Assembly (NCBI RefSeq): GCF_007655135.1
Contig: NC_045132.1
Span: 27,584,354-27,648,353 of the forward strand
Direction of reading: 5' to 3'
Source: Punica granatum
Lineage: Eukaryota; Streptophyta; Magnoliopsida; Myrtales; Lythraceae
Length of the DNA: 64,000 nucleotides
A program made the translations under genes and the position numbers. The notes beneath the pieces were generated by a model. That model saw only the letters and a program-made list of their open reading frames with translations, made no database searches and was not told the DNA's origin. Shown here piece after piece: positions 22,963 through 34,973 of the stretch. How positions within the stretch are numbered: position 1 is the first letter of the stretch; the number at the start of each line of letters is the position of its first letter.

Positions 22963-23400
22963 GTAATTATACCTTAATGGGTTTGGGATGGGTTTTAATG
23001 CAAAATACCAAACCCTTCCCAAACCCTCTAGGGTTTTAATAAGAATCGCTAGACCTTTCTCGTAATCCAACGGACAAACTCCTTTAACTACCCATTAGGG
23101 TTTGTGAATGGTTAAGACCCGTTTACAGAAACCCATTAACGTCCCAATTCATTCTAGTCCTGTCATGTCTCGCTTCATCGCTCCTTCTAAACTTTATTAT
23201 TTTACACGTGTCATTCAGGGATTGAGTTTTATACAATCAAATGATTATGTATTACTCACCTAATATTTTCTCTCTTTTTAATGGCTGACCTGGACCTTGG
23301 GCCTAGCCCTATCCATGGCTTCACCCCTTCACTGATATTTTTTTTCGCCATATGGGAAAGAAAATAAAAAAGAAAGACAATCCATAGATTATAATAGTGT

Positions 23401-23950
23401 GTTTTGCTTATATGACTCCGTGTTATCATGACACGGGTCTCCCTACCATTAGATTCGTGTGGGTCCCATAGCCCATTACACCATCCAACGATGGGGCGAG
23501 GAAACTCCGTGTCACGATGACACGGAGTCATATCATATTAGATTCTCTATAAATGTGCATTTGGTAATGAAGTATAATTATGATTTTATTTTATTTCACG
23601 AAATAAAAAAACAAAAGGAGTTGGGAAAGTTTATTCTTAAATTGAAGAAAAAAATAAAAAAGTAATGATTTTATTGTTTTGCTAATATGACCATGTGTCA
23701 TCATGACATGAGTCTCCTTACCTGGATACGTGTAGGTCCCGCAACCCATTACACCATCCAACGATGGGGTGGAAAGACTCCGTGTCACGGTGATATGGAG
23801 TTATATCATATTAGATTTTTTCTATAACAGTGCTTTTAGTAACGAGTATGATTATGATTTTATTTTACATGATAAAAACAAAAGGAGTTGAGAAAGTTTA
23901 TTATTAAATTGAAGAAGAATATAAAATAATAATGATTGTTTTATTGAATT
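23401..23950. repeat. Two tandem copies of a ~275-bp repeat with palindromic core
   Basis: Segments starting near 23401 and 23676 match over about 275 bp with roughly a fifth of positions changed. Each opens with a unit of about 135 bp with inverted ends (23407-23541 and 23682-23814). In the first copy, 26 bases at the left end match the right end inverted with two mismatches. The right end holds an 11-bp-arm palindrome with a 3-nt loop (23504-23528). This is probably a MITE copied together with its AT-rich flank. Confidence 0.5.
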
Positions 23951-25496
23951 GAGAAAAAGTAATGAATAATTGAGATAATTTAATATTAAAAATTAATTAT
24001 AAAAATAGATAAGAAAAAGCACATTATAGAATTTATTATTAAATTGAAGAAAAAGATAAAAAAAAGTAATGATTGTGTTATTGAATTAAGAGAAAAATAA
24101 AGTGAAATTAAATTAAGTTAAACTTAACTTCATTTTTAAACAAAGTATATTTTTTTAATACTAAATTATTTCAACTATTTATTTATTTATTTTTTAAAAA
24201 AATTTATGATAAATTCTCTCACATATATTTTCTTAATATTTGTTAATAGTGAATCCACCTAACTATTTTGTCTCCATTTGATGGAGTGAAATAGAATTAT
24301 AATTATACTCTGAAACCAAACGCCCAATAAATATTTGCATGAAGCAACTCGTGGACAGGCCACACCAACTACGGAGCATGAATTATTGATTTTAGTCGAG
24401 CATGAATTAATCTCAATCAACTGATTATGATCTTATGAAAAAAAATTGCGTTTTGGCAATAGTATAAGCTTTTGTCGTACGGAGAAATCATGATAAGTTG
24501 AGCGCTCCTATAATATGTATATACACATAAATTGCACATCGTCCTCTTTTATGAATAAACCGTCATATTTCGAGAATCGAATATGAAAAATTAAGCCTTG
24601 TTTGTTTATGGAGTTAAATTTCACTTAACTCTGCCTTATTTTTCTCGCAATTTAACAATACAATCATTATTACTTTTATTTTTTTTCAATTTAATAATAA
24701 ATTATCTCACATAATTTTTCTTAATGATTATTATAATTAATTTCATAATATTAATTATCATAATTATTTATTACTTTTATATCAATTCAACAACACAATC
24801 ATTATTTTTTTTTATCTTCTTCTTTAATTTTTAATAATAAAATTTTCCACTCCACTCTATTCTTCTATTAATTCAACAATATAATCATTACTTTTTTATC
24901 TTTTCTTTTATTTAATAATAAATTTTTATACATTCTTTTTTTCAATTTTCATTATAATCTCATTTAAATATATATATTAATATTTGAAAAAAAGTGGAGT
25001 TAATCAAAAACTACCTTAATATATCAGATAGAAACGTGCGTCAACGTATTACAACCTTTTTATCTCTTATATTTTCATTTAATTTGTTTTACAAATGATA
25101 TTCTCGTCAAATTCAAAAGATGGTCATTTACTGGTCATAGCTGGCAGCCAACGCAATTTCCTACCATCTTCCAGGGACGGGGATAAACCTACCGATGTCA
25201 ATATCGCATATATATGATATATACATATAATAATAAACATAGTAAAATAATGCCCACATCCTAATAACAAAGTTCTATTGTACGTCTAGTCAAAGTAACA
25301 CAAAAAAAATTTTAATCATTTAATGGGGGAAGATAATGATAAATGTTCCTTGCATCAACGGGATTTGGATTTTGGAAATGAACACAAGCAAAGCAACATA
25401 TACACCATTTGTCTATGGGCCAGAAAACCAAGAATCCCTCCCCCACACCCCAAATGTATGTATGTCTAATTTCTGTTTTGACAAGTTATTTGATAA

Positions 25497-25531
<35 letters not shown>

Positions 25532-27753
25532 TCATGCGTAATGGGAAATGAAGCTCCCCAAGTTCTTCATAACGAAAGAAACGAAGCAATATATATGTAA
25601 TAGCTTTGATCGAACCTACTAGATACATATGTCCAGTCCACTGTGCACATAAGTGAATTATATAGTAATATAATTGTAGTTAAAAATGTACAAAATGATA
25701 GACAAAAGATTATACTGGAAGCTTCTTGCTCTAATCTTTCCTAAATTCGGGAAAAATATTATCAACAATTGCAAAAAATATTTTGAATTGATCTATAGCT
25801 GCGAGCCTGCGACAGAATGAAAAAGATTGCTGACTCGGCTGTTTGAGCCCTTGTGATCGAGTATTTCGCATGAAACGAAAACTGAGATTATATACGGACC
25901 AATAACATAATATGGACCAATAAAATTTGAGATTATATGGGCCCCAAAATAATATGGTTTCACGCCTACGCCTATGGGTGGGTGTACGGGCCCTTAATAA
26001 TTAGTGAGCAATTAACACGAGAGAAAGAAAAGGTTTGAGTTGCTTCCGTGTATGGGTTCACGCCTAAAAAGAATACACGACTTGCAAGTCCAAAGCATGA
26101 TGACCAATTGTCTCTTCTTTCCTTTTCTTTTCTCACCTTCCTTTTTCTTTAAATTTTTATTTTGATATTTTTTTTCATTCAATCCTATAAAATTTCGAGA
26201 GAATTTACTCTCCTAATTTTAAGAGATCGAGTACTTAAAATTTACTCCTTCAACCGACAAATACGCGAGTATTCTCCCCCTCAGTATTAAAGCAGCTTTG
26301 CTTATCGTCCAACCAACATATAGTTTTTATTTAGCATATATATTTTTTAATCTTTTTTATGTGCATATTGATATTTTGAAGTTCAACCGACCTGATTAAT
26401 TCACTCGAATCCAGTTAATTTATTAAGAAATAAAATTCTCTCAGTATAAATTTTCTCCATTCGCAAGATTTCGAACCTAACACCTCATGTTATAATTACA
26501 CCTCACACTAAATTAATGACTTTTGGGTCTTATATTTATTATATTAATCAGTAAGAGCTTTGCTAAAATCCTCGCAAGCATCCCCTTTCTACTAAGATGC
26601 GACCAACATTCATTCTTTCACCCCCCCCCCCCCCCCCCGCCCTTTATCCTTTGAGGCCATTAATGGAATAGTTTTGAGGAAGGTATGCATGGATTTCCTT
26701 GCCCTGCATGCTACCTGCTACGCGTATCTGAGACGAGACTTCGAGATTTTGGAGGGTAGAATAAGGAGCAATGAATATGGATACTAACACGTATTTGGGA
26801 CAAGACTTCAATGGTACGTTTAGTTTCAGAGTTAAAGTAACTTTGATTTTGATTATGGAAAAGGACAAATGATTGTGTAGTGTGTTGAGTTACAGTTAAA
26901 GTTAAAATTTTTGTAATTTTAACTGTGAAATCAAACGGAGCGCAAGAGTTTGAAAGGTAAAATAAGGAGCAATTGATACGCTAGAAGCATGAACTTGACA
27001 GCCACATTTTACGTCGAGATAGTTTTTTTTCCAAATTAACTATTTGTCCCTCTGTTAGAGATGTTCCAAAAATGTTTACGATCGAGTAAATAGCTCTACG
27101 AACTAATGGATCGGATCGAATTGCAAAATGGAAAGATTTGTACAAATTATACCTTTTCACTTTGTGAAAAATCGTTAGGTATGAATATGTTAGATATCTG
27201 TGACTCGATTCGTGAAATAATATCCCTCTCCAAAAAAGCTTTTTTTTTTTTTTTACCACCGCACAAAGAAATTCTTTTGTTATGAATGAACAAGATATTG
27301 AGGAATTATCCATAGGTAAAATCATAATTATTGATATAGGCTCTTTCCACATAAAAGGGAATCTTTTGTTACAATAGAAGCAGAAGTGATGTGCATTTTT
27401 AAAGAATCGAAGTGGATTTGCTTTATAAAAAGAAGATATCGCTCAAAAGAGATATGTGATTATTGTCTCCAAGATCGCCTGCGAGATGAAAGGCTCTTGC
27501 ACGGTTTTGAATGAACCATTTAATTCCCCTTGGCACGATATACAAAGTACAAAGTTGTCAAAATCGAATATGCTGCAACTTTCATGCCCATTTTGAGACT
27601 CAAGAGAGGAAAAAAAGGAAAAAAGAAAAAGATCAGAACGCCTCACGAGAGTTAATGGCTATTACATACAAAAAAAAAAAAAAATTCGAGAAGAGAAGTA
27701 AACCATCACTGCGACAGCCAACAGATTACCATCCAAAGCTAAGCAAATCCCAT
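23951..27753. other. AT-rich intergenic DNA with repeats and homopolymers
   Basis: No gene is supported. It holds an AT-rich inverted-end repeat (about 24598-25015) resembling 58398-58722, a TG/TA compound microsatellite (about 25497-25531), a repeat related to the 55-59 kb SINE-like family (about 26175-26290, minus orientation) and an 18-C homopolymer (26621-26638). An open frame of 123 codons at 26981-27352 (-) has no features I recognise and runs through a poly-A/T tract, so it is not called. Confidence 0.55.
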
Positions 27754-28420
27754 CTAATCGTCAAATTCATCTTCAACATCAGTCTTCTGCCCGAACCCTC
27801 TGGGGCCAGCCCTTGCCCTGACCTTAACCTTCTTCCCACCCTTCTTCTTCTTAGCTGCCTCTTCCTTCTCAAACTTCTCTCTCTCCCTCTTCTGCAAAAA
27901 ATCGGTCACTCCGATGTAGATAACCTGGTCAAAGCACAAATTTAGGATTGGCCACAGTCCCACGTCCCAAAATTACAACTTTGGCCCAATTTCGGGGGCA
28001 AACAATCGATCGATCCGAGCTATGAATCGAATCTAATGCGCGAGACCAGCTTTAGGTTTGCTAATTTACCCCAATCGTGAGAACTGATAGACCGATGAAC
28101 GCGATTAAGAGAAGGACCGAAATGATGGTGTATACGCCATCATCACCGCTGCTGGAGACCATCTGCTGAGCGTCCGATGGCGAGGACAGAGCATCTTCGG
28201 CCGCAGCGGAGGCTGTGCAGCCCCGGCGGATCTTCCGGGGAACTTCATTGGGCAGTAGGGACTGAAGAAGAAGGGGTCTTCTGCAGGAGAAGGAAGCTGG
28301 TGAGGTGACAGTAAGGAAGGGAGCAGCGGCGCGTTTCGAGAAATTAGGGGGTCTGAGGTTTAACGGCAGGGAGGGATGAAGAGGCGAGGCAGAAGATGAC
28401 AGACACAAAGGTGAGGCCAT
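27754..28420 (-). CDS. Small plastid-targeted single-pass membrane protein
   Basis: Two exons, 28070-28420 and 27924-27754, joined by a GT-AG intron (28069-27925), give 173 aa. The N-terminus (MASPLCLSSSAS...) is Ser/Pro/Arg-rich with almost no acidic residues, as in a chloroplast transit peptide. A hydrophobic stretch (about residues 95-120) spans the splice junction and forms one membrane helix. It is followed by a Lys/Arg-rich tail (KREREKFEKEEAAKKKKGG), a conserved-looking RARAGPRGFG block and an acidic end (DVEDEFDD). The splice is supported because the reading phase is kept and the helix is completed across it. I do not recognise a named family. It would be a thylakoid or envelope protein with a charged stromal tail, function unknown. 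The start is the first ATG. Confidence 0.75.
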
Positions 28421-30173
28421 GGGACATCTATCTATAACAGAAGAAATAAGAGAGCAGAGCTGAGCTGCAGCTGCTTAGCATCCACATTCCACATTACAGA
28501 AGGCAACGGAATAGGAAAGGCAAGGCTCTGACGAACAAACTGTTTCAGTTTGGAAGTTCAGAGTACTATGGGCCTTAGAGCCCAGTAGCTACAAAGATCA
28601 AAGGCCTCCCGGGCTGTTGGCTTTCCTCAGTGGATCTCCATGAGAATGGTCTTTCTTTATTCGTCGGGCCCCGAGCTATCCGTCGAGGCCCCGCCGACGG
28701 CCGAGTGCGTCTCCACCGGGCTCATGCGACATCGCAGGCCTCGAGTGGCAGTGGGAGACTCTTGTTGGATAATAATCCCCGAAAGGGACTACAATTCCAC
28801 TACCTTTATATACCATAACTAGTGGATATTCACCGGTTGTGCAATAACTTTTTGTAATTTTTATATGATAACAAATAGATAAACACCACATATGCATATG
28901 AATTAACTAATACCGATATAAAAAAAAAAGTACATGAAAAACTATATGTTTGACCGAATATACATATTAAACGCTATAAATTGTGAGTGAGAGTCAATGG
29001 AGTGAAAATCACGAGTAGTTACTATGCTCTTATAAAAAGGACATCACATATATACGAGGAGATAATAATCCTATATTACATATGTAGCTGCAATATGAAG
29101 AGTAGTAAATATCATGTTGGAGTTTTGATATAAAAGAAAGTTATACTAACTACTAAGCTCAAACAAAGATGATGCATGAAATGAACGGGGATACATGTTT
29201 ATTAAAATGGGGTTACTTGAACCCACTTAAATTAAGAGATTATTTACATTGTTAATATTTTATTTGCTTTACTTTATTTGTTTTGAAAAATATTTATAGA
29301 ATACATGGCAAATGACGCACTGAACCTCTTTGGTCTCTTATTCTTCAATTGAATGTGAAAAAGGATGTACAGAGTCAAATATAAAGATTCTCTCTCCGAG
29401 AAAGGGCAACTATTATCAAATAGTTTGTTATCATATTATCTAATATATTATTTAACGGAAAATTTCATTTTGTAACTGCTCTGACTTTTTATAACATTAA
29501 ACTTTATTAATATATATATATATATATATAAACTGCCAAAATTTACTATTTTAAAGAAAAATATTGCAAAATAAATATTTTAAAAAGTTCACTATTCTAT
29601 TTTCTCAAAAATCTTCTCTATTATTATATCTTTATAATGCATATAAATGCAATCCAAAAAATAGTAAATGTTCATTTAAATTGGAATTATAAGTTTAATT
29701 CACGTGAAGTTATGAATTTGAAAAGTTATTTTTGATGAATATGGATTTGAAATTTTAATTTAAATGACATGACACAATTATATCTCAATTCTTTTTTTTT
29801 TATATATATATACTAGTAAGGTTGCTCATGTAATGCAGGGTGAAATTAATAAATAAAATCATACACAGTATATATGAGGGAAAATATGTATTACTTGTTT
29901 CATAATTAAATTATATTTCAATTTTATACAATCATTATAAATTATTTGAAAAGTTTGACGATTCAATATCCATATTAAAAATACATTATGTATTTTTCGA
30001 TCGACCCTTATTATGCTATTACATTGATGCATCTTATCCATAATATTGTTGGCTTATTCAAGTTCTATAAGTAACAATCCTTATTTAAATACTTTGTAAA
30101 TCAACTTATAAGATTGAACTAAGAACAATTATGTTATATTATATTATGTTATGTTATGTTATATTATATTAAT
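28421..30173. other. Intergenic region, no gene seen
   Basis: The upstream flank of the small plastid protein gene comes first. A GC-rich patch of unknown origin lies at about 28660-28760 and contains short open frames without recognisable features. AT-rich DNA follows, with a TA run at about 29511-29531 and a TTATG/TTATA-like simple repeat at about 30130-30170 directly before the TRIM. Confidence 0.5.
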
Positions 30174-30785
30174 TGTCGGGGCAGTTTCTCTCCTATATGG
30201 AGAATGGCGAGGGCGGGTGTTGGAGGTAATTCCACATGGAAAAATTGAGTGGAAATTCATAGGTTTATAATAAACAATGATCTAACAATCTATTGGTTTA
30301 AGCTTTTGAGTTGAAGATAGACCAGAGTTTGAAGTAGGCCTGTGAATTTTTCCTAACAAGTGGTATCATAGCTCAATGTAACAATATTGGGGAAACGCAA
30401 ATGCATATGTGTGAAAACCCACACCGTACCAAGGCCCGTGTATGGAACTCGTAGCTAGTGAATGGCCTAATAATTGGTATCTGAGTCCGAAAGTAGAAGT
30501 CCGGCTCGAAATTAGTTATGTTCGGTGTGTTGCTTGCCGTAGTATCACGGGGATTACGACGGAGTTCTCCACATAGTCGATAAGGGGGAGAATTGTTGGG
30601 CTAGTTTCTCTTCTATATGGAGAATGGTGAGGGCGGGTGTTGGAGGTAATCCCACATGGAAAAATTGAGTAGAAATCCATAGACTTAAAGGAGACAATGG
30701 TCAATGGTCTAGTAATTTATTAACTTAACCTTTTGAGTTGCGGATAGATCGGAGTCCAAAATAAGTATGTGAATTTTTCCTAACA
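30174..30785 (+). mobile_element. TRIM retrotransposon 2 (older copy)
   Basis: Same family as the TRIM at 17672-18222. The left LTR is 30174-30358 (185 bp) and the right LTR is 30594-30785 (192 bp), both ending CCTAACA. The first base group of the left LTR has decayed (TGTCGGG instead of TGTTGGG). The primer binding site TGGTATCATAGC follows at 30361-30372, and a purine tract (about 30580-30593) precedes the right LTR. The interior is 235 bp, about 54 bp longer than in copy 1. It includes a segment near 30510-30560 missing from copy 1. LTR divergence shows it is clearly older. No matching target-site duplication is seen. Confidence 0.85.
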
Positions 30786-31738
30786 GTACCATATTGTATT
30801 ATTATTTTATGATATTATTATTATTTACTTATTTCATGGTTAAGTAATGTGCATATTTAAATTATTTTATTTACCTTTAAAAAAAAATAAAAGAGAAACT
30901 TGAGAGTATGAAAAATAAATATCCTCTTCGCGGAAACTTTCAAAATATTTCCGCTTTAGACGGATTGATAGATAGATAGATTGATAGATGTAGATAAAGA
31001 TATAAATATAGGTAAGATAGATATAGATAAAGATATAAATATAGGTATGATAGATATAGGTATAGATGTGTATGTGGTAAGCTATGCATATTTATTCAAT
31101 CATAAAAAAAGTACATACTTAGTTGAAGTCTGATGATCTACGGATCATCCCGCTACAAGATAAACTCATACAATCCGTTAAATAAACAAAATACAAATTG
31201 CCAGGAACCTAGGTGAATATAGCAAAATCGTCCCGCTGGATAGTTTCCTTCTTCGCAAGAATATTCGTGCAAAACTTAACTTTCCGTTTTATATATGATT
31301 AATCACGTATAAATGCACGACTTTTACTCAAATTTTTAATTTTAGCATGACCTTTCATTTTAGTTTCAAATATAATACGATCTTTGCTTGAATTTCCACA
31401 GACACTACATTTCGGAAATAGTATAGAAATGTACGACATTTCGTTTTAGTCTAAAATCGAGCACAACCTTTTATTTTAATCTCAAATCTAACACGATAAG
31501 TGGACCTTATAATTTTTTCTATTTAATTTCACATTTTTTTCCTTATCAAATAATGTTACGACATGTGCCACCGTTAACGCCTAGTTAGCTCTACCGTTAA
31601 AATTGACATAAAATTTAACGACATACTAGATTTGAGATTAAAACGAAAAATCATATTCGATTTGAGACAATAATGAAAATATTTTTATACTATTTTTGAA
31701 ATATTATGTTAAAATTGATAATTCAAGTAAATGCGGTG

Positions 31739-31769
<31 letters not shown>

Positions 31770-32369
31770 GGCGCGCGTAGCCTTGAATCTATGGAACGGT
31801 GCTTCTTATAAACCTGCATAATTGCAGTTATATAATGATGATTGATGTAGAAGTGGAGATGATAAAATCTGTTATGAATCCTCGGGAATCCGTATTACGT
31901 CGGGTATTCCGCCGTAGATTGACGCTCTTTGGAACGTCTATAAACATCGGACGGCCCACATGAAAGGAAGGCATGGTGTCGTCCTAAATTGTCCACGTAC
32001 CCTCCCCCACCAGCTGTCCACCAACACCCCCTCCTCCCATTGGTCGAGCCGCCTCAAACTTTATGCTCTTTCGCACTTTCGCCCCCACTATTATTCCGGC
32101 AATTGCATGGGGGCCCAGGCCGGCAATATTAAAATAACAAGAAAACAAAGAAAACCAATTTTACCAGAACGCCCTCAGAAAGTGCACCCGCTTTACTCCC
32201 GTGGCAGCCCTCAGCGAATCACAGCCTCTTTTGTGATGCCTCAAATCCCACGCGCCCCCTCCCATTTGACCCACCTACGTGGCTCCATCAGACTCCAGTT
32301 TGGACGCGTGGAGAACATCCAGCGGCGAGTAAGGTCTACGAGTGCGATGTGAAAACCCCATCGGAGGGA
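30786..32369. other. Intergenic region upstream of the LUX/BOA gene
   Basis: An AT-rich stretch with GATA/TAGATA simple repeats (about 30960-31070) and a (TA)14 run (31742-31769). From about 31960 the base composition changes to C-rich and ACGT-containing. An ACGTGGC motif lies at 32277-32283. The C-rich open frame at 31960-32352 has no protein signature and is read as promoter DNA. Confidence 0.5.
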
Positions 32370-32378
32370 AGATATTTA
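32370..32378 (-). promoter_or_regulatory. Near-evening-element (inverted)
   Basis: The minus strand reads AAATATCT. This is one A short of the consensus AAAATATCT but contains the AATATCT core bound by CCA1/LHY/RVE MYB factors. It lies 10 bp from a perfect evening element. Confidence 0.4.
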
Positions 32379-32386
32379 GAGGATCA

Positions 32387-32395
32387 AAAATATCT
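32387..32395 (+). promoter_or_regulatory. Evening element AAAATATCT (distal)
   Basis: A perfect match to the 9-bp evening element, 389 bp upstream of the LUX/BOA start codon. In Arabidopsis, CCA1 and LHY repress LUX through such sites, which places its expression in the evening. The function here is inferred from the motif and the identity of the gene. Confidence 0.6.
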
Positions 32396-32533
32396 GCCTA
32401 AAGTAGTCCACGTTGGCAGAGGCTGGAGACTGATCTGGAATCAGATATTGCACTTTTTCTCTAATTTTCTTTATTTTCATTTTCATTTTATTTATTTTCG
32501 CCGATCAACAATTATTTTTTTCCGTTTCTCGCG

Positions 32534-32542
32534 AAAATATCT
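32534..32542 (+). promoter_or_regulatory. Evening element AAAATATCT (proximal)
   Basis: A second perfect 9-bp evening element, 242 bp upstream of the start codon. It is followed by a CT-rich stretch (32541-32620) typical of a plant 5' leader. Confidence 0.6.
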
Positions 32543-32640
32543 TCTCTCTTCTTCTTACTCCATCTCCATCTCCACACCTCAAATCTCTCTCTCTTGTGTC
32601 CGTCAATCTCTCTCCTCTTTGAAGATCCGAAACTGACTCA

Positions 32641-32688
32641 TGATTGCTCGGTTGCTTCACCTCCAGCTCATAGCTCGCCGTTTATGAA
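32641..32688 (+). other. Candidate upstream ORF in LUX/BOA leader
   Basis: A short ATG-initiated frame of 15 codons (starting MIARLLHLQ) ends in TGA 87 bp before the main start codon. If transcription starts in the CT-rich stretch upstream, this would be in the leader and could lower translation of the main frame. No evidence beyond position supports it. Confidence 0.3.
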
Positions 32689-32775
32689 CCAATCAATCTG
32701 ACATAGAGAGCGGCAGTGGTCTGGAGGTTTCGGATTATCCTCCCCGGAAACAAACCCTACCGGGTGGAAGCAGCC

Positions 32776-33756
32776 ATGGGCGAAGAAGTGAAGATGACTG
32801 AGTACGAGAACGGCATCGAGGACGACGATGAGGATGACAACTCTGGTGGTGATGATGATCGCGTTCTCGAGTGGGAGGCCGGGTTGCCGGCCGCCGACGA
32901 TCTGACCCCCCTCTCCCAGGCCTTGATCTCGCCTGAGCTGGCCTTGGCTTTCAGCATCTCCCCCGAGCCCTCCCGGACGCTCCTGGACGTCAACCGCGCC
33001 TCGCAGACCACCCTCGCGAGCCTGCGCGGCAACTCCGCCCAGTCCCAGGGCTTTTCCACCAATAACAACTTCAAGTCCTTCGCTGAGAACCGTGACCCGA
33101 TGGCTGTGGATCAGGACGATGTGGATCGCACAGACTCCCGGAAATCGAGGAGGATTGAGTCCCCTGAAGAGGCGGATTCCGCCCTCCGGGCGGATAATTC
33201 TACCGATGATCCATCCGCGAGGACGCTGAAGAGGCCGCGATTGGTCTGGACTCCGCAGCTACACAAGCGATTCGTGGATGTGGTCGCGCACCTGGGAATA
33301 AAAAACGCGGTGCCTAAGACGATTATGCAGCTGATGAATGTCGAGGGGTTGACTCGGGAAAATGTGGCCAGTCACCTGCAAAAGTACAGGCTCTACTTAA
33401 AGCGGATGCACGGGCTGTCTAATGAAGGCCCATCCTCATCGGATCAGTTGTTTGCATCCACTCCAGTTCCACAGAGCTTGCATGAGAGCGGAGGGGCTCA
33501 TAGTGCGCATGGAAATGGGCACATTCCGGTCCCAATTCCAATGTCCTACGGGGCCCCACAGATGATGTCCATGCCTATGTACGGAATGGCCCATCATGGG
33601 CATATGGGGATGCAAATGGGAAATCCAGGCGGAAGTGCCCCCGGATATAATGGGTTCGACTCGAACCCGTATATGATGCAGCAGAGGGACTGGTTAGGGA
33701 ACAGGTATGGGTCAGTTGTGTCATATCCAGAGTCTGCTACCCCGAATGACAAGTGA
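32776..33756 (+). CDS. LUX: LUX ARRHYTHMO/BOA-type GARP transcription factor
   Basis: Single-exon 326-aa protein, close to the length of Arabidopsis LUX/PCL1. It begins MGEEVKM, the family N-terminus. The frame is also open upstream to 32716, but only a GTG is found there, so 32776 is the start. After an acidic segment comes the block [17 protein letters not shown] (about 36-52), then the GARP/MYB-like DNA-binding domain (about 152-212) with [15 protein letters not shown] and the SHLQKYR signature. The C-terminus is Met/Gly/His-rich. LUX is the DNA-binding subunit of the evening complex with ELF3 and ELF4, which represses PRR9, PIF4 and PIF5 at night in the nucleus. Two evening elements upstream fit clock control. 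I cannot tell LUX from its paralogue BOA by sequence alone. Confidence 0.9.
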   Translation: MGEEVKMTEYENGIEDDDEDDNSGGDDDRVLEWEAGLPAADDLTPLSQALISPELALAFSISPEPSRTLLDVNRASQTTLASLRGNSAQSQGFSTNNNFKSFAENRDPMAVDQDDVDRTDSRKSRRIESPEEADSALRADNSTDDPSARTLKRPRLVWTPQLHKRFVDVVAHLGIKNAVPKTIMQLMNVEGLTRENVASHLQKYRLYLKRMHGLSNEGPSSSDQLFASTPVPQSLHESGGAHSAHGNGHIPVPIPMSYGAPQMMSMPMYGMAHHGHMGMQMGNPGGSAPGYNGFDSNPYMMQQRDWLGNRYGSVVSYPESATPNDK

Positions 33757-34935
33757 GGTGCAGCAATAGCTGCATTTCGCCGGCAGTATCAGACATAGAG
33801 GTGAGCTTCTTGATCCTTGAATTTGTTGAAACTCAATTGGCTGTTTGGTTTCATCATTTTATAGGAACTCACATGCAGTTGCCTTTAGGGTTCTTATAAT
33901 AATTATAATTAGTAACAGAAGTGAGTCGAACTGATGTTATTACCTTGTTCCTAATAATGATTACTTTCTGTGAAAACAAAATTTTTGTTCTTTACTGACA
34001 ATTTCTCTGGCAGATTCTGCTTTTCATAATGAATGCTAAAAATATCCTGTAGCAATGCTTAGGGAATTTTTGAAATATCATGTCTCTATGGGAACAGGGA
34101 TCTCATGCGCGGTTCCTTACCGCCGGAGTGCGTTTTGAGTGTTAAGCATATCTCAATATGCAGGATTCATTTGATTGGTGGTTATTTGGAGTCCCTGTTC
34201 CTTATACATGATACTCTGTTTTGGAGGATTTACTCCTCTTCTTAGCTTATTACATAAGAGTCTCTGTCTACTGAGGTGGTCTTGTCAGACTGCTGCCAAA
34301 CGTATTTTCGTATTATGACAATACATCAAGCTTGACGAGTTCAACTTCTGTTGCTGCGGATGTGGTACTTGTTGTCGCTGCTTGTGGATTTCATCTAAAT
34401 CGTTGTTGCTGTTTATAGCTCTCCTCTAAATTTTTCAGATAAAATTATTAGATTTTGGCATAGAGTTGGTGATTTGTAATGTTTACGGATATTCATTTTC
34501 GCGAAATTGTAACGCATTAAGTTTCAAAGCAATGCAGAGAGGGTCTTACAGTTTGCTCTATAGTGGTCAGAGATTGCATCTAATTTTTTTTTTCTGGCAC
34601 TGCTTTAGTTTTCATTTCTTGCATTTGATACATTTGTCCGCTCTTAAGTATTGGGACTGAGAAGTGAAAGACGTCGTGTCATTCAGTGATAAAATATGTG
34701 GTCAGAGTTATTGTTAAGGTACTATTCTTTCTGGCCATTCTGAATCGTTGGCGGGTTTAATGGTATGGTAAGTACTAAGTTCGAACCATCCATTGCCTGC
34801 CATTAATTGGCTAATAGAGGCAGTCTCGAGCTTGGTAACCATCTAATCCTTCATTCAATCTGGGCAAGTAATCTTCGCTCATGCTGTAAATAGTTGCATT
34901 GTAGTATGCTGCCAGAAAGCTAAAAGAAACCGCCG

Positions 34936-34973
<38 letters not shown>

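Noticed and set aside
26981..27352. 123-codon open frame on the minus strand
   Set aside because: It has no recognisable motif, crosses a homopolymer tract and has no supporting neighbours. An organelle-derived fragment was considered but not recognised.
28630..28822. Short GC-rich frames near the plastid protein gene
   Set aside because: About 60 codons, two overlapping frames, no family signature. Origin unclear.
31960..32352. 130-codon C-rich frame upstream of LUX/BOA
   Set aside because: Composition fits promoter DNA, and it lacks protein features or splice context.
32716..32775. N-terminal extension of the LUX/BOA frame
   Set aside because: The frame is open but its first codon is GTG. 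The first ATG at 32776 begins the family-typical MGEEV.
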